Shown here piece after piece: positions 1 through 6,316 of a stretch of 15,177 nt of DNA (positions are counted from its first letter, which is position 1; each line of letters opens with the position of its first letter). Source of the DNA: an uncultured Lachnospiraceae bacterium (lineage in GTDB: Bacteria > Bacillota > Clostridia > Lachnospirales > Lachnospiraceae). The stretch is taken from contig CACZNY010000333.1 in NCBI GenBank assembly GCA_902782655.1, forward strand, positions 1 to 15,177, given 5' to 3'. The notes under the pieces are model-generated. The model worked only from the letters and a program-made list of their open reading frames with translations, ran no database searches and was not told the origin of the DNA. The translations under genes and the position numbers were made by a program.

Positions 1-285
1 CGTATAGAAGAGGTTCACATAGTCATAGGGGAGCTTTCCTCTTATGTGGGGGAGTGCGTGAATATGTATTTTGACCTGCTATCGGCAGGGCATACCTGTG
101 AGGGGGCGAAGCTTTTTTTTGAACATACAAAGGCAAGATTTAAGTGTTCCTGCTGCGGTCTGGAGTTTGACCATGGCAGGGATTTTTCATGTCCCTCCTG
201 CGGCGGGGAAGCCGTACTCATCCCGGGCACAGGCAGGGAATTTCTCATAAGCTCCCTGAAATATGATCAGGATAACGCCGATTAA
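1..285 (+). CDS. hypA: HypA-type hydrogenase maturation nickel metallochaperone, 5' end cut by window
   Basis: HypA proteins deliver nickel to [NiFe]-hydrogenase (and sometimes urease) precursors and carry a structural zinc site. The reading frame is open from base 1 to the TAA at 285, giving the last 94 residues of a family that is usually about 115 long, so roughly 20 N-terminal residues including the nickel-binding MHE start lie outside. Visible hallmarks are an IGELSSYVGE segment matching the conserved core strand, and two zinc-binding CxxC pairs, CSCC and CPSC, about 17 residues apart. The C-terminal GREFLISSLKYD matches the usual GREL-xV-SIEV end. A GTG at 46 could be read as a start, but homologous sequence continues upstream of it, so it is internal. 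The following gene is a secreted protein and does not inform function. No clear terminator follows the stop. Confidence 0.85.
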   Translation, partial: RIEEVHIVIGELSSYVGECVNMYFDLLSAGHTCEGAKLFFEHTKARFKCSCCGLEFDHGRDFSCPSCGGEAVLIPGTGREFLISSLKYDQDNAD

Positions 286-467
286 ATCAGCATTTCCTCA
301 GCATTCTTTTTTTCAGAGGGATCACCACACCGCTTATAAACTCTTTAGCTTCATGCCTTTCGGCAGCATCGCGCCTTTATCCCGTTTACACAGGATCAGC
401 TTAACGGAATTAAAGCCCGGGGACAAAGACTCCGGTGGCTCAGTATGTAGTGTTTTGTAAGGATTCA

Positions 468-476
468 TGTTATAAT
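468..476 (+). promoter_or_regulatory. Extended -10 promoter of the secreted-protein gene
   Basis: TGT followed by a perfect TATAAT (471-476) forms a TGnTATAAT extended -10 element. The hexamer 17 bases upstream (448-453, TAGTGT) does not resemble TTGACA, which fits extended -10 promoters that do not need a -35. The predicted transcript start is near 483, about 63 nt upstream of the ATG at 546. Confidence 0.65.
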
Positions 477-498
477 TTTAAAGATTATGCTGACGGGG

Positions 499-514
499 CG
501 GATGAGTTCGTCCG
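499..514 (+). other. Small hairpin in the 5' leader
   Basis: CGGATG (499-504) pairs with CGTCCG (509-514) including one G-T pair, around the tetraloop AGTT. It lies between the predicted transcript start and the RBS and may stabilise the leader. It has no T-run, so it is not a terminator, and it resembles no riboswitch I recognise. Confidence 0.35.
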
Positions 515-532
515 AGGGAGAAATAGTTTTTC

Positions 533-539
533 AGGAGGG
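533..539 (+). promoter_or_regulatory. RBS that sets the start of the secreted-protein gene
   Basis: AGGAGGG lies 6 nt before the ATG at 546 and 3 nt before the ATG at 543. The in-frame GTG at 435 lies upstream of the predicted promoter and has no RBS, so translation most likely begins at 546. Confidence 0.75.
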
Positions 540-545
540 TTGATG

Positions 546-3302
546 ATGAGTAGAAAAGGAAGGTTGTACAGGAAGTTTCTGGCCGGTGTCCTGGCTGCAG
601 CTTTTACAGTGACAGCCGCGCCGCAGGCTGTATTTGCTGATGAGGCTTATGTAGTAGAAGAGGCGGAGACCTTTGAGCGAGCCGGAGAGATCACGGATGT
701 GACAGAGGCTTCCGGGGAGGGTGAAGTCCTTGAGGGAGAGATAAAAGATGAGGCTGTCCTTGAAGGCAATGAAATTGCCGAGCATAAAGGATATGTCTAT
801 ACTGACGCCATTCCCGCAGAGCTCGGGAAGGAGTCTTCCACAGTCATGTATCCTTCAAAGGAAAATAAAGAAACAGGGAAAAATGACAGATACAGGTATT
901 TTGTTTATGACATAGCCGAGAACGGTATATACAATTTCAAAGCCGCCGCATCTGCCCCGATGGAGTATGAGATAGGACTTGCGGATGATAAGTACCCGAC
1001 TACAGGAAGGCGCAGATACATGATCGTGCCTAAGGGCGAAAATGAAAAGGAAAAGTATCTTCACGCGGGGAAGTATTATCTGGAAATATATACTAATGAG
1101 GATGTTGATGAGGCAAATGTTTCATTCACCCTGTCCTTTAAGGAGTTTGTCTATCGAAGCGATGAGAAAAACCCTGAAGAGATAAAAATTGGTGACGAGA
1201 AAAGCCAGAAGCTGCGCAACCTCGGTCCATTGCCTGATGATGATTGCAGCTATGACAGGCATTTTTATTCCCTTAACCTTGATACTGCCGGAGTAGCCAC
1301 CATCAGCTTCACAGATGACTATAAAGGTGATAAGCACACTTCAATGGTCATCAAAAACGCGGCTAACGAGCCTGAGAGTTATTTTGAAGAAATAATTAAA
1401 ACAAACGGATTTGAGGAGTTTAGGTCCACAAGCTATACGTGGATCGACAAGGATACCATAAAGCTGAGCCTGCCCGGGGGCAGATACAATATAAAGCTTT
1501 ACTGCGATTCGATCGAGGAGGAGCCCGTATATAAATTCTGCTTTAAGGAGTTTAAGGCACTTAAGGCAGGGAAAAACGAGAAGGTGATCCTTGGTGATGA
1601 GAAGCTTGGCGGAAGCAATGACTGGCCTGATCCTCTTGATACGGACTGGGGTAAGTATTACAGCGCAGATAAAAACGGCCCCATGCCTTCGATAGAGCCG
1701 GGTCAGAAGTACAGGAGCATAATGACCCGTGACAGCAAGGTTGACTATTTCCAGTTTGAGCTTAAAAAGGACGGCCCGCTTTACCTCACTGCTGATTCAG
1801 AGGAGATAGGAGAGCTTGAGTTTGAAATGATAAAACTTGAGCCGAAACTGAATATGTATACCTCTGTGACTACCAGACTGAGCAACGGGCAGGATTCCAT
1901 TATTGCGGGAGTCAAGGCTCCTCTTAAAAACAGCCAGCTTGAGATTTCGCTGGATAAGACCGGTGTTTGGAAATATTACAAGGATTTCCCCGCAGGTAAA
2001 TACGTCCTTTATATTCATACCCACAGAGGCGGCTATCATAATAAGGATGCTTCCGAGGATCAGGTGCTGAATAAATTCGGCGAGACCGGTATCTATGCTT
2101 TTAATCTGTCAACGGGTAAATCAACGGCAAAGCCCGTTACGAAGCTTACTCTTGATAAGACGAATATTACAATGTCGGTAAGCTCAGCGAATCAGCTGAA
2201 GGCGACGGTTGCTCCTTCCAATGCTGATGATGTCGGTGTGACATTTGAAGTCACAGGAGATGAGGGAGTCATAGAGGTCTCAGAAAACAGCATCAGCGGT
2301 AATTCCGCGAAACCCGGAGTAACAGAGTATACCATACGTGCCCTTATACCCGGTAAGGCAGTGATAAGGTTCACGACAAGCGGCTCAAACAGCAAGGGAG
2401 AGCACCTTACCGCAGAGTGTACTGTCTCCGTGGTAGAGGGAAAAGCTGCTCCTGCTGTAGCGACGAAGCAGAAGATAGATCTTTCTGATGAAGCCTACTT
2501 TGGAAAGATTGTTGATAAGAAGAATGATAAATTCATAGTCCTTGCCGCAGATGGAAAGACCAAGGGGATAGGCAGTGTTTCCAAGGGTATATTTACTGCA
2601 AAGAAGCCGGGTACTGTCATCATCACAAGACAGGTGAAGGACACTTCCGGTAAAAAAGCAAGGTATGTATCAGTTTCGCCCCAGCTCACATTGGAGATAG
2701 AAACACCTAAGTATCTGCAAAAGGATAAGAAAAAAAAGGATATCAAGACTTTTACCCTTACGAAGAGGACGGCTACAATATCTCCCTGTCAGGTAATATC
2801 GGGAAATAATATCACTCCGTCGGGATATCTCTTCTCCAATGAAAAGAATTTTGAGGTTGATAAGGCTACCGGAGCTGTTACCGCAAAGAGCAATGGTACC
2901 TGCAAGGTGACCGTGCTCTACGGAGACAATGAAAGGAAGCTTGCCGCAAAGAGTTACACCTATACGGTAAAGGCAGTGCTTCCAACCATTAAAGCCGATG
3001 TCAGCGTGAAGGCCGCTGCAAAGAAGCCTCTTGTCGTAAAGCTTACCAAGGTCTCCGAGAATGCCGTGAGAGAGTGGAGGCTTGAGGGGGTAAGCCGGAA
3101 TGAGGCAGGAGAGGATATTCCTGACGGTATAGAGGTTTCCGCAAACTGCATAAGGATCGAGCCTGTGAAAACGGAGAAGAAAAAGACTGATCTGATGAGC
3201 TGCAGGGTCAGCCCTGCTGAAGGAGCAGCCAAGGATCAGAAGGCATTCCTTATAGTGAAGGTTGACGGGATAGATTACCGGTGTAAGGTAACGATCAAGT
3301 AA
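546..3302 (+). CDS. Secreted multidomain Ig-like (Big2-type) protein
   Basis: Predicted 918-residue exported protein of unknown specific role. Residues 1-31 form a Sec signal peptide: basic MSRKGRLYRK, a hydrophobic core, then a VFA|D cleavage site. An acidic linker follows to about residue 80. Residues 110-520 appear to hold three related beta-sandwich units resembling PPC-type domains, each ending in a strand such as GKYYLEIY, GRYNIKLY and GKYVLYIH. The first two then run into matching FTLSFKEF and YKFCFKEF strands. Residues 530-630 form a Big2-like Ig domain (TKLTLDKTNITM, then a closing AECTVSVV). Two more Big2-like units are suggested by GIFTAKKPGTVIIT and GAVTAKSNGTCKVTV. No LPXTG motif, SLH repeat or C-terminal membrane helix is visible, so it may be released or bound non-covalently. 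Big2 domains are common in bacterial surface and adhesion proteins; the ligand here is unknown. The start was chosen from the RBS, signal peptide and promoter position. Confidence 0.8.
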   Translation: MSRKGRLYRKFLAGVLAAAFTVTAAPQAVFADEAYVVEEAETFERAGEITDVTEASGEGEVLEGEIKDEAVLEGNEIAEHKGYVYTDAIPAELGKESSTVMYPSKENKETGKNDRYRYFVYDIAENGIYNFKAAASAPMEYEIGLADDKYPTTGRRRYMIVPKGENEKEKYLHAGKYYLEIYTNEDVDEANVSFTLSFKEFVYRSDEKNPEEIKIGDEKSQKLRNLGPLPDDDCSYDRHFYSLNLDTAGVATISFTDDYKGDKHTSMVIKNAANEPESYFEEIIKTNGFEEFRSTSYTWIDKDTIKLSLPGGRYNIKLYCDSIEEEPVYKFCFKEFKALKAGKNEKVILGDEKLGGSNDWPDPLDTDWGKYYSADKNGPMPSIEPGQKYRSIMTRDSKVDYFQFELKKDGPLYLTADSEEIGELEFEMIKLEPKLNMYTSVTTRLSNGQDSIIAGVKAPLKNSQLEISLDKTGVWKYYKDFPAGKYVLYIHTHRGGYHNKDASEDQVLNKFGETGIYAFNLSTGKSTAKPVTKLTLDKTNITMSVSSANQLKATVAPSNADDVGVTFEVTGDEGVIEVSENSISGNSAKPGVTEYTIRALIPGKAVIRFTTSGSNSKGEHLTAECTVSVVEGKAAPAVATKQKIDLSDEAYFGKIVDKKNDKFIVLAADGKTKGIGSVSKGIFTAKKPGTVIITRQVKDTSGKKARYVSVSPQLTLEIETPKYLQKDKKKKDIKTFTLTKRTATISPCQVISGNNITPSGYLFSNEKNFEVDKATGAVTAKSNGTCKVTVLYGDNERKLAAKSYTYTVKAVLPTIKADVSVKAAAKKPLVVKLTKVSENAVREWRLEGVSRNEAGEDIPDGIEVSANCIRIEPVKTEKKKTDLMSCRVSPAEGAAKDQKAFLIVKVDGIDYRCKVTIK

Positions 3303-3328
3303 GGAAAGCCTTATCGCGAAATAAAAAT

Positions 3329-3362
3329 CGGCCGGCGGGATCAACCTGCCGGCCGTTTCTTA
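3329..3362. terminator. Bidirectional intrinsic terminator between converging genes
   Basis: An 11-bp GC-rich stem (3329-3339 with 3345-3355, one G-T pair) closes the loop ATCAA. On the plus strand TTTCTT follows. On the minus strand the complement of the upstream ATAAAAAT supplies an even better T-tract. It sits 27 nt after the secreted-protein stop and 53 nt past the stop of the minus-strand lactonase-like gene, so it can end both transcripts. Confidence 0.88.
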
Positions 3363-3414
3363 CCGGAAAAGTTTTTTAGCCTGCCATAAACGGGCACGCA
3401 GGCATCGGATACGG

Positions 3415-4551
3415 TTATTTCAGCCTGTGTATTATTATGCAGTTTCCTGAATGAAACTTTTCCATGGGGCCGTTCATGACAATGGTTCCTTCCTTCAGAT
3501 CCATGCGGAAGAAGGAGATGGTGCTGGACTCATTATTGATGGAGAGCAGGTATCTGTCATCATCCGAGATGGCGATATCCTTGGGGAAATCACCGGATAT
3601 CGGCAGTGTGAAGAGCTTGGTAAGCATACCGGTCTTATCATCCCTTGAAAAGGCTGATACCGAGTTGTCCCCCGCATTGGAGCAGTACATATGCTTCCCG
3701 TCATGGGAGAGCTGGATGGCATAGGCTGCGGAATTACCTGCATGATAATCATTTACGGTGCTTACCGACTGGATCTTTTCAAAGTCGGGAGTGCCTTTTT
3801 TATCCTTGTAGGTATAGACGTCTATCTTATTCTTCATTTCATGGATGATATACGCGAACTTCCCGTCAAGGGAAAACTTGATCTGATGGGGAGCCGATTC
3901 TATATCGGATCTTATGATATCGGCAAGGGTGAGCCTTCCCGTGTCATGATCCAGCTTGTAGACACGCACATGATCCATGCCTACATCGGTAGCGCAGAGG
4001 TATTTATTGTCCCTGGTCATCTTAACGCAGTCTATATGCGGCATGAAGTTTCTCTCGCCTACGGAGCCAAAGCCCTTATGATAGATCTCCTCGCATATCC
4101 TGTCTATGGAGCCGTCCTCTTTAAGGGACAGCACCGTCACCTTGCCGTCGTGGTAGCCCGCGACAAAAAGGAAGCGATCCTCATAGTCAGTGGATATATA
4201 GCAGCCGCGCATGCCGTTGATCCCCGATTTATTGAGGAAGGTAAGGCTTCCGTCAGGCTCTATGGTATAGGCGTGTACACCCTCATCGGTAATGGAGTAG
4301 AGCAGCCTTCCGTTATGGGATACCGAGATATATGATGGATTGGATATTTCCACCTCGGACTTGAAGCTGATGCGTCCTTTTTCGGGATCATAATCATATA
4401 TCCAGATGCCGTGTTTGTGATCCCTCGTGTAGCCGGCGGCAAAGCAAACATATTTTGCATCATCCTTTGGCGCAGAGGCGGCTTTGCCCGAAGATGCGGA
4501 TGTCTTTGATGTGCCTTCTTTTTTTGCCGTTGTCTTTTTTGCCGTAGCCAT
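3415..4551 (-). CDS. Lactonase-like seven-bladed beta-propeller protein (6-phosphogluconolactonase type)
   Basis: A 378-residue protein of the lactonase/YbhE beta-propeller family. Some members hydrolyse 6-phosphogluconolactone in the oxidative pentose phosphate pathway. From about residue 33 repeated blade motifs follow one another, for example PSYISVSHNGRLLYS, PHQIKFSLDGKFAYI, AIQLSHDGKHMYCSN and PKDIAISDDDRYLLS. The first 32 residues are a low-complexity Lys/Ala/Ser/Thr tail (MATAKKTTAKKEGTSK...) with no hydrophobic core, so it is not a signal peptide. The tail is probably real, because a GAGG RBS precedes this ATG at good spacing and the next in-frame Met lies deep in the propeller. The gene begins 2 nt after the aroC stop, its RBS lies in the last aroC codons, and the two probably form a coupled operon. 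The exact substrate cannot be read from the sequence. Confidence 0.82.
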   Translation of the reverse strand: MATAKKTTAKKEGTSKTSASSGKAASAPKDDAKYVCFAAGYTRDHKHGIWIYDYDPEKGRISFKSEVEISNPSYISVSHNGRLLYSITDEGVHAYTIEPDGSLTFLNKSGINGMRGCYISTDYEDRFLFVAGYHDGKVTVLSLKEDGSIDRICEEIYHKGFGSVGERNFMPHIDCVKMTRDNKYLCATDVGMDHVRVYKLDHDTGRLTLADIIRSDIESAPHQIKFSLDGKFAYIIHEMKNKIDVYTYKDKKGTPDFEKIQSVSTVNDYHAGNSAAYAIQLSHDGKHMYCSNAGDNSVSAFSRDDKTGMLTKLFTLPISGDFPKDIAISDDDRYLLSINNESSTISFFRMDLKEGTIVMNGPMEKFHSGNCIIIHRLK

Positions 4552-4553
4552 TT

Positions 4554-5651
4554 TTATACCTCGCTTATTATGCTTTTGATATTGCCGGATCTGTCGTGGA
4601 GGCTTGCAAGCAGGGCATCGGCTATGACGAGATCCGCCATTGCCTCAACTACTGCCACAGCCCTTGGGACTATCACGGGGTCATGTCTGCCTTTTATCAT
4701 TATATCCTCAGGCCTGCCGCTCTTATCCACTGTCTGCTGAAGCATGGATATGGATGCCGTAGGCTTTACGGCGCATCTGAATATTATATCGGAGCCGTCG
4801 GAGATACCGCCTAAGATCCCTCCGGAATGATTGGTGGCCTTCATGATGCCGCCGTCCGGAGCGGGGATAAAGGCATCGTTATTGTCTATCCCTGTAGATA
4901 AGGCGGCCTCAAAACCGTCACCCACCTCGAATCCCTTTACGGCTCCTATGGACATTACGGCCAGGGCAAGCCTGGCATCAAGCTTTCCGAATACCGGATC
5001 GCCGAGTCCGGCGGGGACTCCTTTTATCACGCATTCTATGATTCCGCCGGCGGAGTTTCCTTCGGAGCGGAGTCTTTTTATATATTCCGAAGCCTTTTCA
5101 TACGCCGCGTGATCCGGCATATAGAGGCTGTTCATTTCATTTTCATCATATCGGCTTATGTTTACGGGACCTATCGACTTTGTATATGCGCAGGCCTTAA
5201 TGCCGTATCCGTTCAAAAGCTTCGAAGCCACGGCGCCCGCAGCAACCCTTGCTGCCGTCTCCCTGCCGGAGGATCTGCCGCCGCCCCTGTAGTCTCTTAT
5301 CCCGAATTTTTTTTCAAAGGTATAATCCGCGTGTCCGGGTCTGAATATGTCCGCTATATCGCTGTAGTCCTTTGAATGCTGATCCTTGTTGCGGATAAGG
5401 ATGGATATGGGAGTACCGGTGGTGATCCCTTCAAAGACACCTGACAGGATCTCGGGGGCGTCGTCCTCATTCCTTGCAGTGGTGTATTCGGACTGTCCGG
5501 GCTTCCTTCTTGCCATAAAGGGGATAAGATCGGCTTCGGACAGGGGAAGTCCCGCCGGGCAGCCGTCAATGACACAGCCCAATGCCCTGCCATGTGATTC
5601 GCCGAAGGTAGTCACTTTGAAAATTTCACCGAAGGTAGATCCTGCTGCCAA
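4554..5651 (-). CDS. aroC: Chorismate synthase
   Basis: Chorismate synthase converts 5-enolpyruvylshikimate-3-phosphate to chorismate, the last shikimate-pathway step, using reduced FMN. The 365-residue length is normal. Visible family hallmarks are FGESHG at 16-21, ARRKPGQS at 47-54, GHAD at 106-109, the long signature [11 protein letters not shown] at 122-132, NHSGGILGG and the late RHDP motif. The His in GESHG and in GHAD are the conserved catalytic pair of the family. The start codon is TTG (5651-5649), with AGGGGA 5 nt upstream. It gives the expected [19 protein letters not shown]-terminus, and no in-frame ATG exists before residue 46. It is transcribed leftward from the symmetric promoter at 5671-5720, with a predicted leader of about 33 nt. 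The lactonase-like gene follows immediately. Confidence 0.97.
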   Translation of the reverse strand: MAAGSTFGEIFKVTTFGESHGRALGCVIDGCPAGLPLSEADLIPFMARRKPGQSEYTTARNEDDAPEILSGVFEGITTGTPISILIRNKDQHSKDYSDIADIFRPGHADYTFEKKFGIRDYRGGGRSSGRETAARVAAGAVASKLLNGYGIKACAYTKSIGPVNISRYDENEMNSLYMPDHAAYEKASEYIKRLRSEGNSAGGIIECVIKGVPAGLGDPVFGKLDARLALAVMSIGAVKGFEVGDGFEAALSTGIDNNDAFIPAPDGGIMKATNHSGGILGGISDGSDIIFRCAVKPTASISMLQQTVDKSGRPEDIMIKGRHDPVIVPRAVAVVEAMADLVIADALLASLHDRSGNIKSIISEV

Positions 5652-5656
5652 TTTAT

Positions 5657-5662
5657 TCCCCT
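5657..5662 (-). promoter_or_regulatory. RBS of aroC supporting its TTG start
   Basis: On the minus strand AGGGGA stands 5 nt before TTG. It supports a TTG start that matches the family's conserved N-terminus. The rarer start codon may lower translation. Confidence 0.7.
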
Positions 5663-5670
5663 GAAATCCT

Positions 5671-5700
5671 TTGACCGTTATGTGAGTAGTATTATATAAT
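5671..5700 (+). promoter_or_regulatory. Sigma-A-type promoter for the PH-domain/metH unit
   Basis: The -35 box TTGACC (5671-5676) and a perfect -10 TATAAT (5695-5700) are separated by 18 bp. The predicted transcript start is near 5707, leaving a leader of about 52 nt before the ATG at 5759. The -10 overlaps that of the opposing aroC promoter. Confidence 0.8.
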
Positions 5701-5720
5701 ACATGAGATATTCAGGTCAA
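5691..5720 (-). promoter_or_regulatory. Sigma-A-type promoter for aroC, sharing its -10 with the opposite promoter
   Basis: On the minus strand TTGACC (5720-5715), an 18-bp spacer and TATAAT (5696-5691) point toward aroC. The predicted start is near 5684, about 33 nt before the TTG codon. The two -10 hexamers overlap by two bases within the perfect palindrome ATTATATAAT (5691-5700), so RNA polymerase should be able to hold only one orientation at a time. Confidence 0.8.
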
Positions 5721-5758
5721 AGCGGATCCGGATAAATTATACGGGAGGTGGCGTTTTA

Positions 5759-6283
5759 ATGGGAGACGTACTGGAGATGATATTGCGGATTTTACTGGCA
5801 GTGCTTATCTGTGCAGTCGTGGTTTTCATCGTTGCGGTGATCATTACTGTGGTATATGAGAACAGCCGTAAAAAGAGCGGAAAGAAACGCAGGGAAAATG
5901 CGATCTGGGAGGACACGAAGAGAAACTGCCTCGGACTGCCCTGGAGCTTCACGAAGTATTCCCTTGATAATGAGAGATTTTATCTTGAAACAGGGCTTTT
6001 CAATACGAGATATGACGAGGTAAGGCTTTACCGCATGACGGATGTGGTGCTTACAAGGACTCTCGGACAGAAGATGTTCGGGATCGGTACCCTTAAGATC
6101 GACTCCTCTGATAAGAGCATGGGAGATTTTATGATCATAAATATAAAGGATTCCGAGAAGGTCAAGGAGCTTTTCTCGCGCAAGATAGAGGAGCAGAGGA
6201 GAGCCAACAGGGTTTATACGAGAGAGAGCCTCGGGGAGCACGAGGGCGAGGATGATGATTTCGATGATGACAGCAGGGCATAG
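5759..6283 (+). CDS. Membrane-anchored bacterial PH-domain protein
   Basis: A 174-residue protein. Residues 7-33 form one long hydrophobic helix, followed by a basic stretch (SRKKSGKKRR) that should stay in the cytoplasm by the positive-inside rule. Residues 60-150 resemble the bacterial PH fold of the YdbS/YdbT (bPH2) type. Key stretches are YSLDNERFYLETGLFN, the basic EVRLYRMTDVVLTRTLGQ segment, FGIGTLKIDSSD and a final helix DSEKVKELFSRKIEEQRR. The C-terminus is strongly acidic (GEDDDFDDD). Bacterial PH proteins of this class are poorly understood and often linked to envelope stress. The RBS GGGAGGTG lies 8 nt before the ATG. It is the first gene after the symmetric promoter, and metH follows after 33 nt. 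No enzymatic role is suggested. Confidence 0.8.
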   Translation: MGDVLEMILRILLAVLICAVVVFIVAVIITVVYENSRKKSGKKRRENAIWEDTKRNCLGLPWSFTKYSLDNERFYLETGLFNTRYDEVRLYRMTDVVLTRTLGQKMFGIGTLKIDSSDKSMGDFMIINIKDSEKVKELFSRKIEEQRRANRVYTRESLGEHEGEDDDFDDDSRA

Positions 6284-6316
6284 GATCACCGGCGGATGTG
6301 AAAAGGCAGCCGGCAT

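Larger units (their letters stand above)
286..545. other. Intergenic spacer and 5' leader
   Basis: This 260-base spacer lies between the hypA stop and the chosen start of the secreted-protein gene. It holds an extended -10 promoter, a small leader hairpin and a strong RBS, listed separately. The first 160 bases contain only short incidental open frames with no RBS and no recognisable protein. No U-tract terminator hairpin was seen after hypA. A short TGCC/GGCA hairpin at 354-365 has no T-run after it. Confidence 0.6.

Noticed and set aside
263..460. A 65-codon plus-strand frame overlapping the hypA end
   Set aside because: No RBS, no recognisable motif and random-looking composition; regarded as chance.
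491..527. A hammerhead-ribozyme-like string (GATGAG near GAAA) in the leader
   Set aside because: The required CUGANGA core is not present and the three stems cannot be formed; only a simple hairpin is supported.
435..545. An N-terminal extension of the secreted protein from a GTG at 435
   Set aside because: The GTG lies upstream of the predicted promoter, lacks an RBS, and would bury the signal peptide behind 37 unrelated residues.
2670..3344. A 224-codon minus-strand open frame opposite the end of the secreted-protein gene
   Set aside because: It runs through the terminator hairpin, resembles no known protein and mirrors the coding strand.
3379..3403. Inverted repeat GCCTGC/GCAGGC near the terminator
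   Set aside because: There is no T-tract on the proper side for either strand and the loop is 13 nt; the neighbouring 11-bp hairpin explains termination better.
3691..4335. A 214-codon plus-strand open frame opposite the lactonase-like gene
   Set aside because: The opposite strand carries clear propeller repeats; this frame has no family features.
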